From contig NC_051108.1 in NCBI RefSeq assembly GCF_901709675.1, forward strand, positions 7,422,631 to 7,486,630: DNA of 64,000 bases, given 5' to 3'. Position numbers and translations under genes: made by a program. The notes under the pieces were generated by a model that saw only the letters and a list, made by a program, of their open reading frames with translations, was not told the origin of the DNA and did no database searches. Source of the stretch: Syngnathus acus (taxonomy: Eukaryota; Chordata; Actinopteri; Syngnathiformes; Syngnathidae). Numbering within the stretch: position 1 is the stretch's first letter; every line of letters starts with the position of its first letter. Below, one piece after another: positions 24,401 to 36,600 of the stretch.

Positions 24401-27400
24401 GGGTGTCCTGGTGCCAAGTGCGCACATGGACATCCTTATGTTTGAACATGGTGTTCATTATAGAAAATCCGTTTCGAGCACAGAAGTCCAATAATAGAAC
24501 ACCGCCCGGGTTCAGATTGGGGGGGGCGTTCCTCCCAATCACGCCCTTCCAGGTCTCACTGTCATTGCCCACGTGAGCATTGAAGTCATCCAGTAGAACG
24601 ATGGAGTCCCCAGAAGGAGCGCTCTTCAGCACTTCCTCCAGGGACTCCAAGAAGGGTGGGTACTCTGAGCTGCTGCTTGGTGCATAGACACAAACCCGAA
24701 GGCGGAGGGAGGCTACCCTCTCGTTCACCGGGGTGAACACAAATGTGCAGGCGCCCAGCCGGGGGGCAATAAGTATGCCCACACCTGCTCGACGCCTCTC
24801 ACCGTGGGCAACTCCAGAGTGGAAGAGAGTCCAGCCCCTCTCGAGAGGGCTTGTACCAGACCCCAAACTATGTGTGGAGGCAAGTGCGACTATGTCTAGT
24901 CAGAACTTTTCTGCCTCACACACCAGCTCGGGCTCCTTTCCAGCCAGAGAGGTGACATTCCATGTCCCAAGAGCCAGTCTCTGCAGCCGGGGATTGGACC
25001 GCCAAGGTCCCCGCCTTTGGCCGCCGCCCAGCTCACTTTGCACCCGATCCCTTTGGCCCCTCCTACAGGTGGTGAGCCCATGGGAAGGGGGCCACAAAAT
25101 ATTAATGTGAATAAATATACAAATAAGTGTATGTATGAATTTGCAATTTGTGTATGAATCACAATATTACGTCACCTGTCCATGTGCCTCCAAATCGTCA
25201 AGTCACTCATAAAACCTTTAAACTAATCTTTTTTTGTCGGCGGACCTCCGAGCGGCATCGTCCCGGCTATAGCTCTGAGTACATTTTAATGTAATCGTAA
25301 TGACGCATACATATTGAACACCACGGCCGCCATTAAAAAGCAATTTGTCAAAGGGAAGTCAAAGTTACGGCGTGTCCTCAAAGCCAGCAGCCCTTATCGG
25401 CCCTTTCTATCTCATCATGCGCATCTATCTTCTACCACTCCTCCCCGTAACGGGAAAAGCTCTCTTATCACCGCAGGTGCTCTCTTCCGCTATCATTCCT
25501 CTCCTACCGCTCCCAAAACCACACCCCTCCTCCCTCATGCCTTCCTGCTCCACTCTGGCCTCATCTCATCTCCCCCGCAGCTCAGACGTCTGCGTGTAAT
25601 GTACAGTGATCCTGGCGGACACCTGTTCCAAGCCTCCTCTGCCAGTCCCTGGCGGCGCTCACACACACACGCACAGGAAGGGGGGAATGTGTGAAGCAAA
25701 ACGCTCCGGTGAATAATTTAAGCTTCTACAGAAGGGAAATAAAATGGAACCTGTCAAGCTGACAGATCCATTGAAGGCGCGATGGGAAACATTTGGCGGC
25801 CTACCTAGGAAGAATTTTGATGATGTTTTTTTTTTTTTCTTCTCTAATATTCCATTTAAACAACAATAACCTCTTGAAAATGTAAAGTAGTGATTACACA
25901 GCAGCACTTAGTTGAGTCAATAGGCCGCGTGATGCCACGACGGCAATATGAGTCCGGTTCCTATTGAGTTCAAGTATTGATCTGGACTCACTGATTACTT
26001 TGCCAGGATTTTGCACTGCTAAACTGTCAGTAATTCAGAAACCGGCAGTAATGAATACATTTTTTGCAGAGGATAAAGAATATATACCTGTGAGTATTGC
26101 TATATTTTTGTCAACATGTGTTGCTGCACCATTTGTGTTGAGGCATTAGACCAGCACCAGAGAGATGCTACTACAAAAATGAAATGCAACGTGGACTCCT
26201 CGTTACTCCAAAGGCCCGTAGAAAGTCTTTGGAAGGGACATCGATGCAACCTTGCTAGGTGATGCTGCTCCTATCGGTCACCATTGTAATCCTGTTCATA
26301 TTTGATAGCAATTCATGATTCCGGTTTGGACGCTGGTCTGAGTGCATGCTGGCGCGTTTTGCTGCCGCTACTCACCGGCTGTTTTTACTGTTTTACTGTG
26401 TTTAGTATTGTATAGTATATGCTATTGTTTGAATTTGTTTTTAACTTGTTTTTAACTCTTTGTAACGTGACCTTGAGTGACCTGAAAGGCGCTTCTAAAT
26501 AAAATGTATTATTATTATTATTATTATTCATCGTTAGCTTGTAGTAGACATAGCTAACACTCACAGTTCAATGGCTTTGTTCCACATGATGACGTAGCCT
26601 GAGAGCATGAAGGACTCCACGTTGACGATGTGGATGTTCCCCCGTTCGGTGCCGATGTACAGCCACTTGCTCTGGAAAGGCAGGTGGCAGAAGGTTATCC
26701 TGCAAAAATCAAAACACAAAACCAGTTAGCCGACAGAAAAGCCGAAGACGGACATCACATTGGACACCATTGGAGACTCCCAGACTGACTCCCAGACTGG
26801 AGTTTAATAAGAGGCTACACATTTTCATCATTTTGCTCTTTCATCCATCTTCCTGTTCCACCTCCAGATCATCCCAAGAATAATAATGTGCAACCTTGCT
26901 CACCTGGCTGCTTAAATATTTTATGGTTGATGCTTTGATGCGTTTTGACCAAGTCCTCCAAAGACAGAGGGAGGAGTTGAATTCAGGTTTGTTTGTTTGC
27001 TTGCGACGCATTCCACTGTGAAAGATTTTGTGACGTGCAAAAAAAAAATTCCCCCAAATGAGAGTTATCCGTGTGTGCCGACCCCTTATTATCTCCGATC
27101 ATATCAGCGACGTCGATGTCTGCTGCGAGGCCACGGGGTGACTGGAGCATCCTAAGCCACCAAAAGTGACTTGGCAGGATTTCTTCCTTCCTCTCGCTCG
27201 CATCGCCAACAGCGCATCCCACAGACTGACTCAGCGCTGTCTGGCGGAGGCCCAGTCTGTCTCAGCTCCGCCTCCCTTCGCTTCTCGCCTCGTTTCGGTT
27301 ATCCCGAATGAACGGATGCCGGCGCCCGAAGGGCTTTCCGCAACGCTGCGCTCGGCCCGTCCCACTCAAATTTGGATCGCTCGGCGGACAAAAGGAGGCT

Positions 27401-30400
27401 TCTGTCTGCGCTAAGTATGCGAATATGGATGTGATGTTAGAGCGTGGGCAACCTCACTTCAAATGTTGTTTTTTTAGAGGATGGAAGTGACGTCTAGTAA
27501 TACATTGTATTTCCTTACACAACTGCAATGCCCTAATTAATTTCTGGAACTTAAATGCCTTACCCTAAATAAAAAAGATGACAACTGAACTATTGCAGCC
27601 TCTCCGGAAGCAAGACATCTCTCGCCAAGCGCAAATGTGTCTCGGGGGTTGCGGCGACGCTTACGAAATGTCAGAGTCAGTCAAGCGCTTCCGTAAGGAC
27701 GCGAGCCGCCCCGTTTAAGTCGCTGGCGGCCACCTGTCCGTCATGTCAGCGCTGCGTCAGATCACCGCTTTTGACACTTAAGCCGTCCTGCGACTTTTTA
27801 GAAGAATGACCGCTACGGCGTGATCTGATCGCATCCGATGGGTGACCGCGGCGTCGGTGATGGGAGGAGACAGTTTGTCGGACTTCCTTGAGATGTTGAA
27901 TTATATTGGCGATGTGATTTGGAAAAATGTTGAATCATCATATATAGCATCAATGCTAAAGGTCCTTATGTTAGGTTTTCATTATTGTGGGGAAAATAGG
28001 AGGCCTGGTGTGCACGCTATGACCCACCTCAGACTTATCAGTCGAACTCAATAACCTTAAAGATAAGCCGTGGGTATTTATGCCATCGATTCCGCGCCTG
28101 TCACTGCTTGGCGATGAGCCACTGGGGCTGCAGATTACCTTTTTTTTCCCCCCCACTCACCTCTCTTTGCTGAATTTGAGCGAGTGCAGGATAGCCGGTC
28201 TCTTCTGCCTCAGGTTCCACAGGTGCACTGTGTCATCAGCCAAGGCGCTCACTAGCGCCCCCTGTCGAGAATTTTTTTTTATTGTTATGACGCTCGCAGA
28301 CACAAAAAGTCAGAAAACGTCTTCTGCGCAGGAATGAGTCAGCTGGCGCATTCCCGGTTAGCCATGATGTATATAAAAGTATGTGTGTAGGAGGCACTCA
28401 AAATCATTTCCATCTCTCTGAAGGACAGAGTCACATTCACGACGCAGCACCCTCAAGTCTCAGTATTGGCGACGACTTCTTCTACAAGCTGCAGAGCAGA
28501 ATTTGTATGTCACCTTTGCTGAAAACATATTACAGATAAATCAGCTAAACAGACTTAAGAAGATTCTATGGACGCTAGCATTAGCTCCGATGTCTCTAAT
28601 AAGTGCAACGTGTTTTGAATTTAGCTAATACTGACGGCTTAACGTGCTTTGGTGATAAGCTAAAGTTTGTCACTCAGAAAAGTTGTGAGTCGCCTGGAGC
28701 GCCGAAATGGAAAAAGTGTGATGAAATGATGTCCCGGCTGGAATAATTACATTCTGGACGCAAGTCTGCTTAAACATTTTCAAATGTACAGCACGCAATG
28801 ACGGCTGGAGAAATACAGATTTACTTTCTGGTGATAAATCTGTCGAAAAACACTTAGGATGTGTTGATGAAATACTGCTTCTAGGTTTTATAGCTTTCAA
28901 ACTATCATAAATCAAATTACTTTTTCCACTTGCTTTTGTCAACGGCTATTCTGTATTGCAAAATTGAGCCAATGACAGATTCCAGACTTAAACCCTATAG
29001 AGCAGGGGTCCCCAACACCCAGTTCGCGGACCGGTACCGGTCCGTGGGTCACTTGGTACCGGGCCGCCAAGCCGCACAGGAAAAAAAAAAAATATATCTA
29101 TATATATTTTATCGACGATCAATTCATTCTGGTCAAGACGCTCGTCCCGGTCACGTGAGATGTTTTCCCAGTCGAGCCCGCAAAGCTAGCAAAAATGAGT
29201 ACGAATTTATTTTGACAAATGTAAAAAATTTGGCAATTCTCTCCCAATTACATCCGTCGCTGTGTCTCTTGACACAAGACGCTCGTCTCGGTCACGTGAC
29301 ATGTCACCCCTGTCGAGCCCGCGAGGCAAGCAAAAATGAGCAAGAAACAGAAGTTTGGAAAGCTTCTTCGGAAAGGGAAAAAAGTCCAATAAGGAGACTG
29401 AAGAAGAAGAGGCTACCACTTGTAAGAAAAGGAAAGCTGCATTCAAAAGACTTAAAATATGGATTTATCGCCACAGGTGACTCTGACGCGCCAAGCGCAC
29501 TCGGCACATGTGGCGATAGGTTAGCTAACGAAGCAATGAAGCCTTCAAAACTGCTTCGGCACATGGAGACCAAGCATGCTGCATTAAAAGACAAACCTTA
29601 ACCACTTCGGGTGTCATTGTTTCCGATTACGCCTAGATGGGACCGGCTCGTTTCTGAGAAACAAGCTCGGTGCTCCCAATCATTCAATGTAATGGTGAGT
29701 TTTATTTTTATGTGGTTTATATTTGTTATTTGTAGCGTTGTTGCCTGTCGTGTCATTTTATTTCATCGTATTTATATATTTATTATAAATGTATTATTCA
29801 TTTATATACATTTATTATTTATTTATATAAAGGCCGGTCCGCAAAAATATTTCTGACGCATAACCGGTCCGTGGCGCAAAAAAAGGTTAGGGACCACTGC
29901 TATATGCTTGACACGGTTAATTAATCGAAGATGCTAGCATATGTTGTAATCAAGGCTTGATTTTATGCTGCAATCCATTTCAGTGTGCTGTTCCTTCTGT
30001 TGTGCCCACCGTGGCCACCAGGAGGCAGGATAATACTGTTCAGCCACTCATTTTTAATTGAGGATAAAGAATATATGCCTGAAATGTCCCACCATTTGTG
30101 TTTAAATATCTGCTACTAAAAGGTCTATAAGGTCATGATACCAATGCTAACTGTTAGCATGTGAATGGCGTTTCCCTTTAAATGCTAGCTACTACACGGG
30201 CAATTAGTGTATCGCTAAAAACATGTCGCTAGCCACGATGTCCGCTAAGCAGAAGCTGAGCAGCACTGTGAGGCAGTTTCATTTCTTCTTATCTATAGTA
30301 CATGTGTTTATACCTCTGAAAAATCAGAATACTAACACCTGTACCTTTACAACCGTACACTGTGGAGTTATAAAACAGTTTGTTCCCTACCTCGTTGATG

Positions 30401-30534
30401 AGAAACTGCAGCTGGATGACGGCCGCCCCACTCTCGTGCTGGCAGTAACACTCCACGCCGGGGCGACCAAACCTGGAGGATTTACGGTCAAGGAAATTGT
30501 TGCAATACATTAGGCAAAAAGTGTCTTTTTCTCT

Positions 30535-30627
<93 letters not shown>

Positions 30628-33600
30628 AGCGGTTTAGTATGCACCGCAGCGGCGCATCTGTTAAAAAAATGGCAGCCGTAGGACAGGAGTCTCGGCATTT
30701 GAAGGTCATCTGCAGTGTGTTACTCCTGATCTGAAGATTTGTCTCTGCATTACATATTTAAAAAAATAAAAATTAATACACAATCACTGCTGGCGCACAC
30801 ACTTATCTAAAATGCTTCAATGAACACGCTTGTTCTACTAAAGACAGAGGTCAGCATGGGGGGGTTTACGGTAATGAAATAAACACAATCAACCGAGTGG
30901 AAGTGAACATTTGAGCTGAGGGAAAAATCATAGCCGCAAAAAAAAAAAGATGCACGCAGGGAGGATAATTAGAAGCTCTTTGTAGGTGCACGGGTGAACT
31001 GGCTGATTATATTCATTCATTCGTTCCCGGACTCGGTAAAGGGAGGCCATTTGTCATAGCGGGGGGGGGGGGGGGGGCACCCAGCGAATGACAGCGCTGC
31101 TCATCATAACGTGTATGTGTAAGTGTGTAGGCGTTTGTGTGTGCTTTAACTACACACAAAATACTGGCTCGCATATGGATTGTAATGCGCTACATTAACT
31201 ATATAGACCACCACTGCAGCCGCTTATCAATATTTAAAGCATTGCCAACACTGCTGCTCTCTGCGCTCACTGGACATCTTATTAGGTAGACCTGCACCAT
31301 GTAATACAGTACAAAGGGCTAGAAAAATGACTCGACTTGACCAACAGTATTGTTTATCAAATTTAACTAACCACAAAAAATGTTTAGCAAAAGTCAAAAA
31401 CATAAAAATGACTTTTCTTTGCACGGGGAAAGAAAGCCACGTCATTTGTACAGATGCATGCTCGTCAGTGGACAATATTCAGGAAAAGTGGGACAAGAGT
31501 TACGGCTTTAATTAACATTTTAAAAAGGGCCAAAAGAGCACCCAAAAGTCTAATCAGCTTTTGCTCTCCCGTCGAGCCAGACTTTTGCTTTCAGGCTACA
31601 GACGGACGCATGTGTCACTTATTAAGTAGTCAGGTCCAGAACGATTCCTGGCGGAGGTGTAATAGGACCAACTTCTTCAACCAATTTCTTTAATCAAGCC
31701 AACTTTTAGTGACGAGCAATTCATCTCCGAGATTAACTTTTTTTTGCTGACAAATGACGAACCTCGAAGATGTAATTAGCACTGTAAATCACTAGCGCCA
31801 CCGAGACAATCGGTTGACTCGCAGAGCGGATTAAACCGAGACCTTTTCAAATAAGACAACCGATTTGAGAATACACAAACAATGTATTGCAACTGAAATT
31901 TTGGGGAGAAAGCTCAGCTTTGGATAATGGATGGATGGAGTTTGACCATGAATAAAAATAACAAAATGGAGATTTAAAAATAGAAAGCAGCCCCGCCGTG
32001 CCCCGATGGATATCAAAGTGAAACAACGGCAGATAAAGAATGCATGTCAGCTGCGGGCTAAAAATAAAACCCGAGCGAGATGACACGCCAAGCAATTCTT
32101 AAAGCGTTAGCAAGCGCTTCTCGGCGCATCGGCGCGGGACGGACCGGCTGCATGTGTCACACTTGCTGACAGGAGCGTTTTCTCATCTCTCTCGATTGTG
32201 TCGCTTCGGGAGGCCTTGTCGCGCCGCTTCATAGTGGACAAGACAAGGCAGCGAGTAATGGACAAAACAAACCGACAACAAGGAAGAAAAAAAAAGTGGG
32301 TCATCTTCACATCTCATCACGTGAATTAAAAGATTTTTTTTTGTTGACTGTTAAGAGCGCAAGTACGTCTCATGCAATATTTCATGCTGAAAGTTGAGAA
32401 TGCTGCTAGTTGAGCTTTAGCCAAGCTTGCAGCTGTCGCTTAGCAACAGCGGGAACAATGACTACAGCGGGATACTAGTTGGCAAGCTAACAATGCTCTG
32501 CGGGGACAATCTGGCTGCGAGTTGTACAGACTGACTAGTTCTTGAAGGGCCATGCGACCTGTTCATGTGATTCGGTCCAACCCCTCCCCGAAAAAAAAAG
32601 CATTGTTCCACAAAGCCATCAATAAAAGGCGCATGAAGGGAGCAGCGTTGACTGCGACGCGCTCATGAATATCCGTGTCGCACGTGCCGAAGAAGATGGT
32701 TGTTGTCATGGGTGCATGCAAATGAAGCGAAAGGCAGCCACAGAACAAACAAACAAAAAATCTGATTTATTTGTTTGGCGCGGGCCTCGTGTAAATACCG
32801 TTTTGGCCCGAATATAAGACGATGTTTTTTGCATTGAAATAAGACTGAAAAAGTGGGGGTCGTCTTATATTCGGGGTCTAGACATTATACCGATTTTCAC
32901 TTGTGCGCAGCTTATATTCGGGGTCTAGACATTATACCGATTTTCACTTGTGCGCAGCGGTAAATTAAAGGTTGCTGGTATCGACTGAGTACGTTGCTGT
33001 GATCGTGTGCGTCTTTGACACAAAGTGAGTATATACATTTCATTGTTACTACTGTCCACTGTTGTGCCGTTTGTCCGATCGCGGTTTGCTTCATGTGCAC
33101 GCCGTTTGATTGACAGCTCCAGCGCCCTCCTTTGTTTGCCTCGCATCATAGCCGTTACGCAGCGGCACGGCGACTAACAGTCGCCAGCAAATGTATTTTG
33201 TTGTCTCGATCGATGACTTATGTTTGGTGTGTTGCCGAGAGTATTTCATTTGTTTTGTTTTTTGTTTTTTTGCCAATAATTCAGTAAAGCAATCAAAACT
33301 GAACCACGTCTTCCCTCCTGTGTTCTGACCGACACCCGGGGGCGAAAAGAGCATAACTATCCGAGCCAACCCCCTATACAGTCCTCAGGCTCCCCAACAA
33401 TAGCGGTAGCAGTTTGCATTATTTTATTGCAATGTTTTTCCTGATTCAGATTTGTTTCAAGGCTACAGTTAGACTCCACTTTGATGGTTAATGCAGTTAT
33501 TGCAAATTTGTTGTTTTATCACAGTAGATTGGTTTATTTACATTTCAAAAACCAGAAGCCATTCATTTACAAATGTGATTGCACTTTAGTTTACATATTT

Positions 33601-36600
33601 AAATGTTCAGATATTAAGATGTGATAGACAGTTTTTGCATAATTTGAAGGAGGCAAAATAACATGCTTTTTCTCTCGAATATATTGTTATAATAATTTGT
33701 TTCAGCTGTAATTATTTTCTGTATAAAAATTAAATTTGATGTTCAAAAAGTATTTTTTCAAACTTGAGTCTTGAAAAAGAGGGGGTCGTCTTATATTCAG
33801 GATCGTCTTATATTCGGGCCAATACGGTAATTTCCCCAGGCGTGTTTGATTCATCATGCAGACAAACAATTTCAACATCTTCTGTACTCGAGTAACGTCG
33901 CTTATTCAAGTGGGGCCTTAATTTGAGACATTTTCCAAAATCACAAATAGTTATTTATATTAATGAATGATCGCACCTCTACTAAATCACCCAGCTTTTT
34001 ATTTGAGCTGAGGATAGTTTAAAAATATGAAGACCATTTCAAGGTTTTGTCAAGGAAAACAGGTGAAAGGGCAATTCATGGATGCTTGGGGCTTTAATTT
34101 ATTATTAAACATTGAGTACAAATGAGTTTCCCACAGTACGACTCACATTTGCCCTTAACGATGATGTGAATCACTGGCTGCTCTTTCTCATGAATAGTCA
34201 TCAAATATTACGCAAGACGATATTCAAGTCGCTCTCAGTGACCTGTAAAGATCAACAGGAAAACATTGGGTTGTACTCGACCTACGGCTTTTATAATGAA
34301 ATATTTTCATGGGCGGAAGCCAGCGAATGTGAAGCGATGACCTGGAAACCGATGGATGGAATTAAAAAGAAGAGAGTGAAACCGTGGCAAGACGTTTTGG
34401 AAATTCACTGACTGAAGGGAGGGGAGGGTCATGCAGGAAAACAAAGGAATATGTCGAGTCAGCAAATCAGCTCGTGGCTTGCACCAAAATGATGACGTAT
34501 GAAAATGTGTCAGGAGAGGTGAAACGGAACGAGACGAGAGGACGGACGAGCGGGAAAGTAGAAATTAAAGCTGTGAGCGAGGAGCCTTTTATGGCTCGTT
34601 AAATTTCCCTGGACGTTCTCGTCCCCACACGCAACGGCGACGACTCAAACGAGTCAGAGTTTAGCAACTTGGTTCAAATTTGGTGCCAATTAGCAATTTT
34701 GGTGGAACGGTTCAGCAAAATTGAAACGACATTTTCAAAATAAGAATATAATGCTCTCTGCCTACATATCTCATCAGACAGAAAAAAAAATGGGAGCATG
34801 ATTTACAGCAGGGGTCACCAACTCCGGTCCTCAAGGGCGCCAATCCAGCCTGTTTTAGGTGCAGCCCTGCAACAACACACCTGATTCAAATGATCAGCTC
34901 ATCAGCAAGCTCTATTAAGGCTGATAGCGATCCTGATTATTTGAATCAGGTGTGTTGCAGGGGGGATACATCTAAAACAGGCTGGATTGGCGCCCTTGAG
35001 GACCGGAGTTGGTGACCCCTGATTTACAGGATGATGACTTGACTGCAAACGAGAGTGAAGTCGGGAATAAGTTTGCGACGGGAGTTCCTTGTGTCTATGA
35101 ATAATTAAAGCGTGGACCGGGAGCCAACGCGTGCATTTAGATGGCTTTATGTATTACCCTCTCAAAATGCCAGGCGGCGGGAATATTTGATGGAGAATGG
35201 ATCATCGTGCCAAATTAATCTTTAACATAGTCGGTCTGTGAGATCATGAGTCCCTCCGCGGGGACCGGAATGAATCCGCTGACAGACGGTTTAAAACCGC
35301 GCCACCGCTTTGACAAGAAGAAAATGGACAACTGCAGTGAACTGTCACAAAATCGCAAGTTAGTACTAACATCAATTAACCGTAAATTTTTACAAGTATC
35401 GCAATATCTATGCTAATTTACATTAGCCTGTCAATGGCAGTTCTGTCCGAGACAGATTGAAACAAGCACGCTTGCCCTCTATGCGAGAACTATGCAAACT
35501 AAAGAGTGCAAACAAAAGAATCCTTCAAAAATATTTAATAGGTTTAACTGTGTTCAGAATGTGTGTGAGGGGTCAAACTCCAAATATGTTCAACAAGGAT
35601 CTTGAGGACTGCTGTTTCTGTAAACAAACAAAACCATAACGTCTAAAGCAAGGAGGTGTTACGGGGAGAGCCTGGAGAGACACCTCTCCGCCAATCCTGA
35701 TCCCTCAACAGTGTGGAAAGGTCTGCAGAGCATCACGGGCTTCAAGAAACGAACCCCCCATCCTGTGGAGAGCCCAAGGCTTGCTAACCAGCTAAACAGG
35801 TTCTACTGCAGGTTTGATCAGTCCTCCCACACAACGGGACCTCCTGCAGCACAATCCACATACTCACCTCCCCCCACAACTGCTCTGTCCACACCTCTAT
35901 CAACGTTGTCACCCACGCTCTCTCTTGCAGAGGCCGCGCCCGCACTCCAGATCCGCGAGGAGGAAGTGCGCCAGATGTTCCGGAGACAAAAGATCAGGAA
36001 GGCACCGGGCCCAGACGGCGTGTCACCTTCCTGCTTGAAAGTCTGCGCTGAGCAGCTGGCGCCCACCTTTGCACGGATCTTCAACCGTTCCCTGGAGCTG
36101 TGTGAGGTGCCCTCGTGCTTCAAGAGCTCCACCATCGTTCCAGTGGTCAAGAAGCCCGCCATCACAGGTTTGAATGACTATAGACCTGTCGCACTGACAT
36201 CTGTGGTCATGAAATCTTTCGAGAGGTTAGTGCTGAACCACCTGAAGGATGTCACGGGCCCCCTGCTTGACCCCCTCCAGTTTGCCTACCGGGCAAACAG
36301 GTCGGTGGATGATGCGGTCAACATGGGACTGCACTACATCCTGCACCACCTGGACACCCCAGGAACGTAGGCCAGGATCCTGTTTGTGGACTTCAGCTCG
36401 GCGTTCAACACCATCGCTCCTGACATCCTCCAACAGAAGCTCATTCAGCTTGCGGTGCCTGCCTCCACCTGTCAGTGGATCACCAGCTTCTTGACCAACA
36501 GGAGACAGCGTGTGAGGCTGGGGGGCATCACATCTCACACCCGGACCACCAATACTGGAGCCCCTCAGGGGTGCGTCCTCTCCCCACTGCTCTTCTCTCT

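Larger units (their letters stand above)
22097..25089 (-). mobile_element. Rex3-like LINE (RTE clade), 3 kb, inactive
   Basis: Minus-strand non-LTR retrotransposon with an endonuclease followed by a reverse transcriptase, a (CATC)n tail at the left and an 11-bp direct repeat GGCCACAAAAT at both sides (22086-22096 and 25090-25100). The endonuclease starts near [16 protein letters not shown]; the RT core FADD is encoded at 22901-22912. The 5' end looks truncated just upstream of the endonuclease. Several frameshifts and stops break the ORF (for example near 23530 and 24890). The words CGGTGACAAAGGGCAGCC (about 23004) and ACCACCACCTCAGTCTGCCA (about 23440) match my memory of Rex3 RT primer sites. 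It lies in intron 5, in the same orientation as the gene. Confidence 0.88.

Noticed and set aside
29330-29601. A host ZBED zinc finger gene
   Set aside because: It lies between hAT terminal repeats with an eroded 8-bp duplication, lacks a finger Cys and stops early, so it is a transposase remnant.
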